A stretch of DNA of 64,000 nucleotides from Rhizobium sp. Root708 (lineage in GTDB: Bacteria; Pseudomonadota; Alphaproteobacteria; Rhizobiales; Rhizobiaceae). The notes below the pieces were generated by a model. The model saw only the letters and a list, made by a program, of their open reading frames with translations. It was not told where the DNA came from and did no database searches. Shown here piece after piece: positions 42,398 to 50,546 of this stretch; within the stretch, counting starts at the first letter, position 1, and each line of letters begins with the position of its first letter. The DNA lies in NCBI RefSeq assembly GCF_001429725.1, contig NZ_LMHV01000043.1:208938-272937 (forward strand), read 5' to 3'. The position numbers were made by a program, and so were the translations under genes.

Positions 42398-43933
42398 TCA
42401 GTGGTCGGGAACACCCGCCAGCCGCAAACCGTCGAGCACACCCTCGATGCGATCCGGATACTTGCCGGCCTGGCCTGCGCGGATACGCTCGACCGTGATA
42501 TCGGGCGTCAGTCGTTTCAATGCCTGAAGGTGGCGGTGCGCTTCCTGCATGCGGCCGAGATGGGCGCTCGCCGCAATGAGCACCCACAGGGTGGCCTCGA
42601 AATTCGGATTGCTGGCCAGCGCCCTGGAGGCCCAGTACACGGCCTCGCCGTACTCGCCGCGTACGACATGGGCATGCGCGATGCCACAGAGCGAGAAGTG
42701 CGCACCCCGGTCCCCAGGGATGAAGCGGTTGGCGCGGTGGAAGTGGCTGAGCGCATCCTCGACACTGCCGCAGTGAAGATGGCCGACACCCGCCCTGACC
42801 ACGGCCATCGGGTTGTTGGGATTGGACTCAGCCGCCGCCTGCAAAACGGCGAGACCCCAATCGTAGTCCTTCACCGTCTGCATCAGGGCGACGCCACAAT
42901 GAGCGAGAACCATCGCGTCGCCTGCGCCGTGCTCCAGTGCCCGCCGCGCCAATGCGGCGCAGGTCTTGACGTCGTCGTCGGTGAGCGCCGGCCAGCCCAT
43001 GGTATAGCGATGTTCGAGCGCCCATGTCGCCTGCGCAAGCAGCTGCGCGTTGTCGGGCTCGACAGAGAGCCCCTTCATGAGCAGCGTATAGGCGGCCGCA
43101 TTGTCGCTTTCGACCTCGGTGGAGATCTTCGCCAGGGCCTGCAGGTAGATGTCGTAGACAGCGACGCTGCCCGGCCGCTCCCGCCGCGATCGCTCGATCT
43201 CGGCCGTCTGGATCAGCGGTTCGATCAGCGTCGCGACACGCTCGGTAATGCGATCCTGAAAGTCGAATATCTCGTCCAGCATGCCGTCGAAGGTCTGCGC
43301 CCACATATCAGTGCCGCCTTGGCCCTCGACGAGCTCGGCCACGATGCGCAGCCGGTTGCCCGATTGCCGGATGCTGCCCTCCAGCACGTAGCGGACGCCA
43401 AGCTCCGCCACGATCTTCCGCACGTCGATGCCGCTGCCCTTGTAGGCGAAGGAACAGTCGCGGGCGACCACCGCAAAGCTTCGGAACCGGCTGAGCGCCG
43501 CTATGATGTCGTCGACGATCCCGTCGGCAAAATAGTCCTGCCTAGGGTCGCCGCTGAGATTGCTGAAGGGGAGGACCGCCAGCGTTGGGCGCAGGTCGGC
43601 GCCGGGCGACGCGATGCTCGCTTCCGTCGTCGCCCGGAGGAAGCGGTAACCGACGCGCGGCACTGTCGCGATCCATTCCTGCCCATCCGGTGCCGCGCCA
43701 AGCGCCTTGCGCAAGGCTGCGACCTGGACGGTCAGGTTACTCTCCTCGACGGCAATTCCCGGCCAGACGAGCTCCATCAACTGGTCTTTAGAGACGATGC
43801 TGCCTCGGGCGTCGAGAAGCGCTTCAAGGAGGGCGATGCCGCGCTGCCCGAGCGCGACGGCTCGCCCGTTCCGCAGCAGACCGCAGCCGGGACCCAGTAC
43901 GAATTCACCGAAGGCATGCGATGCCTCAACCAT
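42398..43933 (-). CDS. winged-helix (OmpR-type) transcriptional regulator with TolB-like and TPR domains
   Basis: A 511-residue protein. Residues about 5-95 form a Trans_reg_C winged helix (GQRGIALLEALLDARGSIVSKDQLMELVW, then NLTVQVAALRKAL and IATVPRVGYRF). Residues about 110-230 resemble the domain often found with class III adenylyl cyclases (LAVLPFSNLSGD, YFADGIVDDII, RYVLEGSIRQSGNRLRI), and about 250-500 are TPR-like helices. No membrane helix or cyclase domain is present, so this is a soluble CadC-like regulator with unknown signal. It is divergent from a chemoreceptor gene, with 286 bp between the starts. ATG 43933 was chosen by similarity. Confidence 0.85.
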   Translation of the reverse strand: MVEASHAFGEFVLGPGCGLLRNGRAVALGQRGIALLEALLDARGSIVSKDQLMELVWPGIAVEESNLTVQVAALRKALGAAPDGQEWIATVPRVGYRFLRATTEASIASPGADLRPTLAVLPFSNLSGDPRQDYFADGIVDDIIAALSRFRSFAVVARDCSFAYKGSGIDVRKIVAELGVRYVLEGSIRQSGNRLRIVAELVEGQGGTDMWAQTFDGMLDEIFDFQDRITERVATLIEPLIQTAEIERSRRERPGSVAVYDIYLQALAKISTEVESDNAAAYTLLMKGLSVEPDNAQLLAQATWALEHRYTMGWPALTDDDVKTCAALARRALEHGAGDAMVLAHCGVALMQTVKDYDWGLAVLQAAAESNPNNPMAVVRAGVGHLHCGSVEDALSHFHRANRFIPGDRGAHFSLCGIAHAHVVRGEYGEAVYWASRALASNPNFEATLWVLIAASAHLGRMQEAHRHLQALKRLTPDITVERIRAGQAGKYPDRIEGVLDGLRLAGVPDH

Positions 43934-44219
43934 GCATGAAATATAGCGCAACCGTGGCCGGCGGAAAACGTGCTCGCTTTCGCGGCTTTCAACCTGCAGG
44001 CGCGCCAGCGACCGAAAATCGGCGCCGACTGCAAGAAAGCACTGATTATATTTGATATTCCTTTGCTCCGCCATCACTTGGCAATTGTTAATTCCTTCAC
44101 TCTAACTCTAACGGACAGGCCGGAGGACGCATGATGGTCGTCGCTTGAGCGCGGTTCAGCGCAGAGGTCGGGAGTTTACCGATCCGGAATTGCCGAACCT
44201 ACCGTTTTGCGAGATAGTC

Positions 44220-46037
44220 ATGAAGAAGCTTAAGATTGCCCATCAACTCTTCGCCCTCGTGGGCGTGCTCATGGCGGCCTTCGCCATTGCCACCTACTTC
44301 CAGATCAAGACCACATCGCAGGCGATCTACGACGATCGCTTCGATCTTCTGCGGACCCAGGTCGAGTCCGGCATCTCGGTTCTCGATGCCTACTACCAGC
44401 GCGAAAAGTCTGGCGAGATGACGCATGAGGCCGCGCAGGCCGAAGCGTTCAAGGTTCTCTCCAGGGTCAAGTTCGAGCCGGCAGGCTACCTCTTCGGCTA
44501 CGACTACGGCGTCGTCCAGCGCTTCCATCCGAGCCCGGTCAACATCGGCAAGGACATGAGCGCCCAGGTCGACCAGAACGGCACCTACTTCAGCAAGGAC
44601 ATGGTTGCCAAGGGCAGGGCCGGCGGCGGCCGCACCATCTACTACTGGAGCAAGCCCGGCCAGCCCGCCGACGCACTGTTCGAAAAGGGTTCCTACTCCC
44701 AGGCATTCGAGCCGTGGCAGCTGGTCGTCTCCAGCGGCGTCTATCTTGACGACCTGAAGGCGCAGATCAACGAAGCGATCTGGAAGGCCCTCTTTGCCTG
44801 TGCCATCATCGCCGTTGCCGGCGTCGCTGCTGCCTACTACTTCATCCGCGGCATCACCAAGCCGCTGCAGGACGTCCACCAGGCCCTCGAAGCCGTGGCC
44901 GACGAAAACGTCACGCTCGTCATTCCGCATGGAGAGATGAACAACGAAGTCGGCATGATGGCCAAGGCCACGCAGTCACTTCAGCAGAAGGTCAAGGAAC
45001 GCCACGCCATGTCCGAGCGCGAGGCTGCCCAGCAGATGGCTCTCGAAGGCGAACGCGAAAACAGCCAGCGCCTGCAGCGCGACGAAGCCAGCGCCCAGAC
45101 CCACGTCGTCTCGACCATCGGTCATGCTCTGGAGCAGATCGCACACGGCGACCTGACAGTCCGTTGCGCCGATCTCGGCCAGAAGTACGCAGCCCTGCGC
45201 GACAACTTCAACGATGCGCTGTCGCATCTCGAAGCAGCCATGGCCAAGGTCAGCGCCAAGGGCGGCGACATCGCCGTCAGCAAGGAAGAGATCCGTCGCG
45301 CCTCCAACGACCTGTCGCAGCGCACCGAGCGTCAGGCCGCAAGCCTGGAAGAAACCTCCGCGGCCCTCGATGAGCTGACCGTCGCCGTCCGCCAGACCGC
45401 CGAAGGCGCCCACGAGGCGAGCAAGCGCGTCGAAGCCGTCAGCGGTGAGGCGAGCCGCAGCGATGCGGTCGTGTCGGAAGCCATCGAAGCGATGAGCGGC
45501 ATCGAGAAGTCGTCTTCCGAGATCGGCAAGATCATCGGCGTCATCGACGATATCGCCTTCCAGACGAACCTTTTGGCGCTGAACGCCGGTGTCGAAGCTG
45601 CGCGTGCCGGCGAATCCGGCAAGGGCTTCGCGGTTGTTGCTCAGGAAGTTCGCGAATTGGCACAGCGTTCGGCTGCGGCCGCCAAGGAGATCAAGGATCA
45701 GATCGCCCGCTCGTCCGGTCAGGTCGACCAGGGTGTTCGCCTGGTCGGCGAAGCCGGCGAGGCATTGAAGCGCATCTCCGATCAGATCAAGGCTGCCAAC
45801 GAGATCGTTGCCAAGATCGCCCACAGCGCCTCCGAGCAGGACACGACGCTGCGCTCGATCTCCTCGTCGATGAACCAGCTCGACGCTGCGACCCAGCAGA
45901 ATGCCGCCATGGCAGAGGAGACCACGGCGTCGGCCGAGTCGCTCGCGAGCGATACCGACGAGCTCCTCAACCTCATCCGCGGCTTCCGCGTCGGTGGTGG
46001 GCAGGAGTATGGCGCGCAGGTTCGCCGCGCCGCCTGA
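44220..46037 (+). CDS. methyl-accepting chemotaxis protein with sCache_2 sensor
   Basis: A 605-residue inner-membrane chemoreceptor: TM1 at about 8-28, an extracytoplasmic sCache_2 domain at about 30-185 (GYLFGYDYG, FSQAFEPWQLVVSSGVYLDD-like end), TM2 at about 190-212, HAMP at about 214-265 and the signalling coiled coil with the tip IAFQTNLLALNAGVEAARAG near 445-465. sCache_2 sensors often bind small organic acids; the ligand is unknown. No CheR-tether pentapeptide is at the C-terminus (ends QVRRAA). I chose ATG 44220; the frame is open from 44145. A very strong terminator follows. Confidence 0.94.
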   Translation: MKKLKIAHQLFALVGVLMAAFAIATYFQIKTTSQAIYDDRFDLLRTQVESGISVLDAYYQREKSGEMTHEAAQAEAFKVLSRVKFEPAGYLFGYDYGVVQRFHPSPVNIGKDMSAQVDQNGTYFSKDMVAKGRAGGGRTIYYWSKPGQPADALFEKGSYSQAFEPWQLVVSSGVYLDDLKAQINEAIWKALFACAIIAVAGVAAAYYFIRGITKPLQDVHQALEAVADENVTLVIPHGEMNNEVGMMAKATQSLQQKVKERHAMSEREAAQQMALEGERENSQRLQRDEASAQTHVVSTIGHALEQIAHGDLTVRCADLGQKYAALRDNFNDALSHLEAAMAKVSAKGGDIAVSKEEIRRASNDLSQRTERQAASLEETSAALDELTVAVRQTAEGAHEASKRVEAVSGEASRSDAVVSEAIEAMSGIEKSSSEIGKIIGVIDDIAFQTNLLALNAGVEAARAGESGKGFAVVAQEVRELAQRSAAAAKEIKDQIARSSGQVDQGVRLVGEAGEALKRISDQIKAANEIVAKIAHSASEQDTTLRSISSSMNQLDAATQQNAAMAEETTASAESLASDTDELLNLIRGFRVGGGQEYGAQVRRAA

Positions 46038-46055
46038 GGTCAGGCAGCAAACATG

Positions 46056-46089
46056 AAAACGGCCGCCGGAGCGATCCGGCGGCCGTTTT
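46056..46089. terminator. bidirectional Rho-independent terminator
   Basis: AAAACGGCCGCCGG-AGCGAT-CCGGCGGCCGTTTT: a perfect 14-bp stem with T4 on both strands, between the convergent chemoreceptor and DUF523 genes. Confidence 0.95.
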
Positions 46090-46112
46090 GCGTTAACGGG
46101 GCTGTCGGCTTT

Positions 46113-46619
46113 TCAGCCGGCCGTGTCTGCCTCATCGGCTGCAAGCCGGGCGACGAGCATCTCCACATTGCGATCCGAGTAGACGGCAATGCCGGCCTGT
46201 TTGAGAAGCGCCGCCGTGACGCCGCTCCCAGCGAGCTTCTGCCCCGAGAACGATCCGTCATAGACGAAGCCCGAGCCGCAGGAGGGGCTGCCGTCGATGA
46301 GCAGTGCATAACGGCAGCCGGTTTCGGTGGCGAGTGTCAGGGCGTTCCTCGCGGCCTGCACGAACTCTTCCGTCACGTCGCCGCCTGATATCTCGACGAC
46401 GCGGGCGGTACCTCCAAGCACAGCCTCGCCATCGGCCCCGCCTTCGATCTCGGCGGGCGGACGCGGCACCGGCATTCCGGCAGACATCTCCGGGCAGATG
46501 GTCACCAGCCGCCCTTCCTCGACCCAGCGAGCAATCGCCGGATGGAGGAGCGGCTTCGCCTGCCCGTCATAACGGACCGCATGGCCCATGAGACAGGCGC
46601 TGACCAGAATCTTGTTCAT
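46113..46619 (-). CDS. DUF523 domain protein
   Basis: A 168-residue protein of the DUF523 family. It contains VSACLMGHAVRYDG at the N-terminus, VTICPEMSAGMPVPRPPAEI and LLIDGSPSCGSGFVYDG; the conserved Cys residues suggest metal or cluster binding. The function is unknown. ATG 46619 starts the family similarity; the longer frame reaching 46715 would overlap the divergent YqaA gene. Confidence 0.88.
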   Translation of the reverse strand: MNKILVSACLMGHAVRYDGQAKPLLHPAIARWVEEGRLVTICPEMSAGMPVPRPPAEIEGGADGEAVLGGTARVVEISGGDVTEEFVQAARNALTLATETGCRYALLIDGSPSCGSGFVYDGSFSGQKLAGSGVTAALLKQAGIAVYSDRNVEMLVARLAADEADTAG

Positions 46620-46713
46620 CGCTTTGGCATAGCCGCGGGGACGTGATAGTTCCAGTCCGATTGGACGTGATGAAAGGTATCGGAGTGCGGCGAAGCATGG
46701 GCATGGACAGGTC

Positions 46714-47154
46714 ATGACCGATCTTGCGGTCTATGGCGGCCTTTTCCTGGTGGCTTTTGTGGCAGCGACGATCTTCCCGATGCAGTCGGAAGCAGGCCTT
46801 GTCGCCCTCATCGTCACCGAACGATATCCGGTCCTCGTCCTGATCGCGGTGGCGACTTTAGGCAACGTCCTCGGCTCGACCGTCAATTGGCTGCTCGGCC
46901 TCGGCCTCGAGCGGTTTCGCCACAAGCGCTGGTTTCCCGTCGGCCAGCCGGCGCTCGGCAAGGCGCAGGGCTGGTATCGCCGCTATGGCAAGTGGTCGCT
47001 GCTTCTGAGCTGGATGCCAATCATAGGCGATCCGATCACGGTCGTCGCCGGCGTGCTGCGCGAACCGTTCCCGATGTTCCTGCTGCTCGTGACCATCGCC
47101 AAGACTGTGCGCTACGGCGTTCTCGCGGCCGCAACGCTCGGCGTCATGGGCTGA
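46714..47154 (+). CDS. YqaA/DedA-like (VTT domain) membrane protein
   Basis: A 146-residue inner-membrane protein with the SNARE-associated/VTT pattern: FVAATIFPMQSEAGLVAL, a helix LGNVLGSTVNWLLGLGLERF, then WSLLLSWMPIIGDPITVVAGVLR. This is the small YqaA-type member of the DedA superfamily; some DedA proteins are lipid scramblases, but no substrate can be given here. It is divergent from the DUF523 gene with 94 bp between the starts. Confidence 0.88.
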   Translation: MTDLAVYGGLFLVAFVAATIFPMQSEAGLVALIVTERYPVLVLIAVATLGNVLGSTVNWLLGLGLERFRHKRWFPVGQPALGKAQGWYRRYGKWSLLLSWMPIIGDPITVVAGVLREPFPMFLLLVTIAKTVRYGVLAAATLGVMG

Positions 47155-47180
47155 CGGCAGCGCTTCGAACTTAGGACGTC

Positions 47181-47215
47181 ACGCCAGCGTCCGCGTCTGT
47201 GCGAAACGCTGGCGT
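47181..47215. terminator. hairpin between convergent YqaA and glyS
   Basis: ACGCCAGCGT and ACGCTGGCGT pair perfectly over 10 bp around a 15-base loop in the 67-bp gap between two stop codons. It has no T-tract. Confidence 0.55.
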
Positions 47216-47221
47216 CGTGGA

Positions 47222-49399
47222 TCAGCCTGAAATTTTCGAGAAGTCGGCAACGGTGCCCGTTGCTTCGCGGATCAGGCGCAGTAAGGCCAGACGATTGGCG
47301 CGGATGGCCGCGTCTTCGTCATTGACGAGCACGTCGGTGAAGAAGCGATCGACCGGCGCACGAAGCTTCGAGAGCGCTTCCATGGCCGAGCGGAAGTCTT
47401 CCGTCCCGACGGCAGCGGAAGCCTCGGCCGAAGCCTTGGTGATTGCTGCGTAGAGTTCCTTTTCGGCGTCAAGCTTCAACAGCGCTTCGGAAACGCCGTC
47501 GGCAACGACCGTGCCCTTCTTCTCTTCGGCGGCAAGCAGCTGCGTCGCACGCTTGGTGCCTGCCAGCAGGTTCTTGCCGTCTTCCGAGGTGATGAAGGCC
47601 GTCAGTGCCTCGACGCGGCGGGCAACCATGCGCAGGTCGTCGGTCTCCGGTGTGAGCACGGCATCGATGAGATCGTGACGTGCACCCTGATCGCGCAGAT
47701 AGACCTTCAGGCGGTCGTGGAAGAACGAGAGCAGATCGAGCTGTCGCGACATGTCGTCGGTCGCGACCGTGCTGCCGGTGTCCATGTCGATGCGGGCCAT
47801 GTGGCTGACGATGCGCGGAAGCAGGGTTACGTGGACCCCGCGCTCGAGAATGATGCGGATGACGCCGAGCGCGGCGCGACGCAGTGCAAACGGATCCTTC
47901 GAGCCGGTCGGCTTCTCGTCGACCGCCCAGAACCCGATCAGCGTGTCCAGCTTGTCGGCCAGCGCGACCGTGATCGCAATCTTGTCTTCGGGAACCCTGT
48001 CCGACGGTCCCTGCGGCTTGTAATGCTCCTCGATGGCGGTCGAGACAACGTCTTCCTCGCCTTGGAGAACGGCGTATTTGCGCCCCATCACGCCCTGCAG
48101 TTCCGGGAACTCGCCCACAGCTTCCGTGCGCAGATCGGCCTTGGCAAGCACGACGGCGCGATCGACGAGCTTGTAGTCGGCGCCGGCGGGGAAGGCGATT
48201 TTCGCAGCCATGGCGCGGATGCGCTCGACGCGCGCGCCCTGCGTGCCGAGCTTGGCATGGAATGTCACGTTGAGCGCGTCGAGCTTCGCCATGCGCTGGT
48301 CGAGCGGCTTCTTCAGGTCGAGGCCGAACTTGGCGGCCGAGCTTTCGAGCAGTTGCAGGTCGGGCAGGTCGCCCTGGTCGCGCTTCCAGAAATGCAGCGC
48401 GTCGGACAGGCGTGCGCGCACGACCTTGCCGTTGCCGTGGATGATTTCCTTGCCGCCGTCGCTCGCCTCGATGTTGGAGACGAGGATGAACTTGTTCGAC
48501 AGCGTGTCGCCGCCAACGGGGCGCGTGACGAAGCACTTCTGGTTCGTCTTGATCGTCAGGCGGATGATTTCAGCCGGAATCGAGAGGTAATCCTCCTCGA
48601 AGCTGCCCATCAGCACTTGCGGCCATTCGACAAGGCCGGAGACCTCTTCTAGCAGGCCTTCATCCTCGACCAGATCAAGCCCGTTCGCAAAGGCGACATC
48701 GCGGGCATCGTGCAGGATGATGTCCTTGCGGCGCTCGCCGTCGAGGATGACCTTGGCTTTTTCGAGGTTCGCGACGTAATCGTCGAAGCGCTTGACGGTG
48801 ATGGCACCGGGCGCATGGAAGCGATGGCCGTAGGTCACGTTGGAGGCAACGATGCCGTCGATCGCGAACGGGATGACGGCGGTTTCCTCATGCTCCGTGC
48901 CGAAGGTGCAGACGATCGACTGCAGCGGGCGGACCCAGCGCAGCGAACCCGGCTGTGCGGAGGCCGCACCCCAGCGCATCGGCTTCGGCCAGGGGAAATC
49001 ACGGATGATGCCGGGCATCACATCGCCGATGATCTCTTCGGCGGCGCGGCCGGGCTTGGAGATGATGGCGATGTAGAAGTCGCCCTTCTTCGGGTCGCTC
49101 TGGACCTGCGCCTCGGAAATGGAGGAGAGGCCGGCGCCACGCAGGAAGCCTTCGATCGCCTTCTCGTTGGCGTCGGTGCGCGGCCCCTTCTTCTCTTCGC
49201 GAACGTCGGCGGAGCGCGCCGTCAGACCGCGAATGTCGAGCGTCAGCCGGCGCGGCGTCCAGTATTCGCGCGCACCTTCGTAGGAAAGCCCTGCCTCGAC
49301 AAGCGCATCGGTCACGAGCTTCTTCAGATCGCCGGCAGCCTTGCGCTGCAGGCGGGCCGGAATCTCTTCGGAGCGGAGTTCTAGGAGCAGATCTGGCAT
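47222..49399 (-). CDS. glyS: glycyl-tRNA synthetase beta subunit
   Basis: A 725-residue tRNA-binding subunit, partner of glyQ. It begins MPDLLLELRSEEIPARLQ, typical of GlyS, and includes RRLTLDIRGL, WPKPMRWG, FILVSNIEASDGG and the HD-like LADKLDTLIGFWAVDEKPTGSKDPFALRRAALG. The length is close to the family norm, about 690-760. In many rhizobia glyQ and glyS sit together in the same direction; here they are on opposite strands. Confidence 0.97.
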   Translation of the reverse strand: MPDLLLELRSEEIPARLQRKAAGDLKKLVTDALVEAGLSYEGAREYWTPRRLTLDIRGLTARSADVREEKKGPRTDANEKAIEGFLRGAGLSSISEAQVQSDPKKGDFYIAIISKPGRAAEEIIGDVMPGIIRDFPWPKPMRWGAASAQPGSLRWVRPLQSIVCTFGTEHEETAVIPFAIDGIVASNVTYGHRFHAPGAITVKRFDDYVANLEKAKVILDGERRKDIILHDARDVAFANGLDLVEDEGLLEEVSGLVEWPQVLMGSFEEDYLSIPAEIIRLTIKTNQKCFVTRPVGGDTLSNKFILVSNIEASDGGKEIIHGNGKVVRARLSDALHFWKRDQGDLPDLQLLESSAAKFGLDLKKPLDQRMAKLDALNVTFHAKLGTQGARVERIRAMAAKIAFPAGADYKLVDRAVVLAKADLRTEAVGEFPELQGVMGRKYAVLQGEEDVVSTAIEEHYKPQGPSDRVPEDKIAITVALADKLDTLIGFWAVDEKPTGSKDPFALRRAALGVIRIILERGVHVTLLPRIVSHMARIDMDTGSTVATDDMSRQLDLLSFFHDRLKVYLRDQGARHDLIDAVLTPETDDLRMVARRVEALTAFITSEDGKNLLAGTKRATQLLAAEEKKGTVVADGVSEALLKLDAEKELYAAITKASAEASAAVGTEDFRSAMEALSKLRAPVDRFFTDVLVNDEDAAIRANRLALLRLIREATGTVADFSKISG

Positions 49400-49689
49400 G
49401 TCACTTTCCTTGCCTTCGCTGGGGAAGGCGCCACAAAGGCGGGGCTAAAACGGTCGCCTCTGCTAGCAAAGAATGGCGCATCTGCACAACCGCAAAAACG
49501 GATGACGGCGGCGGGGAGGGGATTTTGGCAGGCAGTGTGCCGTGCCGTGGCCTTTGACGTTTGGAAATAGGTTCTTGCCTCGCGGTCGGCTCTAGCGCCT
49601 GGAGCGGTGAGTTGAAGTGATTGCGACGTGGGACAGATGGAGCAGATATGTTACCCGTTCCGCAACGATTGATGGCGACGGGGACGCGT

Positions 49690-50367
49690 ATGGACTTCAT
49701 GAAACTGCTGAAATCTCTCGAGGATCTTCTCTATGAGATGGTGTCATGGCTGGTGTTTTATCCGATCACGATGTGGCGGTCGCTCGTCAGTCCATTCCGG
49801 ATGATGCAGTATGCCGACGAGGAGTTGGAGGATCGCCCTGAAGATCGGTACAGCGACACTCTCAGCCCGCCACTGTTCCTGCTCCTCACCCTTCTGTTGG
49901 CTCAGGCGGTCTCCAGCGCCATCCCCTCGACTTATGCCGATGCAGACCTTCCTCCACTTTTGGCATCAACCGCCAACCTTCTTCTCGCGCGTGGCGTGAT
50001 ATTCGGCGTGCTGCCATTGGTGATGGCGGTTACGCTGGTGAGAAGGAAGGCCATCAGGTTGACGAGGGAAACACTGCGGCCGCCGTTTTACAGTCAATGC
50101 TACGTTGCCACGGTGTTCGTGTTCGTGGCAGGCCTTGGGCTAGACCTTCTCTTGATACCTCATCATGTGGGTTTGACGGCCGGGATTGCCGTGGTTGGAG
50201 TGGCGACGATTTGGTACGGTTCGGCTCAGGTTCGCTGGTTCAAGCACGATCTCGGCACGAGCACTGCCGAGGGTGCGGCCTTATTCGTTGGAAGATTTAT
50301 ACTTGCGATTCTCGTAATTCTTGCGGTTGCGCTGATGATTGGCTGGGCACTGCGAAACTGGAAATGA
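49690..50367 (+). CDS. permease-like integral membrane protein
   Basis: A 225-residue protein: an N-terminal amphipathic part, a short acidic loop (YADEELEDRPEDRYSD), then five probable membrane helices (FLLLTLLLAQAVSSAI, LLARGVIFGVLPLVMAVTL, YVATVFVFVAGLGLDLLL, AGIAVVGVATIWYG, FILAILVILAVALMIGWAL). It resembles Yip1-like or unnamed permease families; no transport motif is seen. I chose ATG 49690 (MDFMKLLKSLEDL); ATG 49672 and earlier starts are possible. It is monocistronic, and its codon usage is less GC-biased than the adjacent glyS and tex. Confidence 0.7.
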   Translation: MDFMKLLKSLEDLLYEMVSWLVFYPITMWRSLVSPFRMMQYADEELEDRPEDRYSDTLSPPLFLLLTLLLAQAVSSAIPSTYADADLPPLLASTANLLLARGVIFGVLPLVMAVTLVRRKAIRLTRETLRPPFYSQCYVATVFVFVAGLGLDLLLIPHHVGLTAGIAVVGVATIWYGSAQVRWFKHDLGTSTAEGAALFVGRFILAILVILAVALMIGWALRNWK

Positions 50368-50546
50368 GTAGGCTGGATACCGGCTACCCGAGCCTCAGTT
50401 CGGACGGTGCGGGATTGCAACGTTCCGGCGGTAGACCGACTGTGCCCCGATCGCTACGACTTCCGCTGTGGAAACCCCACTAGGGCATTGCCTTGCCGTT
50501 ATTCACCGCTATGGTCCCGCAACTTTTGTGAAACGCAGGAATTCTC

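Noticed and set aside
42401..43939. 512-codon open frame on the plus strand opposite the winged-helix/TPR regulator
   Set aside because: The minus-strand product has clear domains; the plus-strand frame has none and its composition is that of a shadow.
46113..46715. Longer start for the DUF523 gene
   Set aside because: It would overlap the YqaA start, and family similarity begins at the ATG at 46619.
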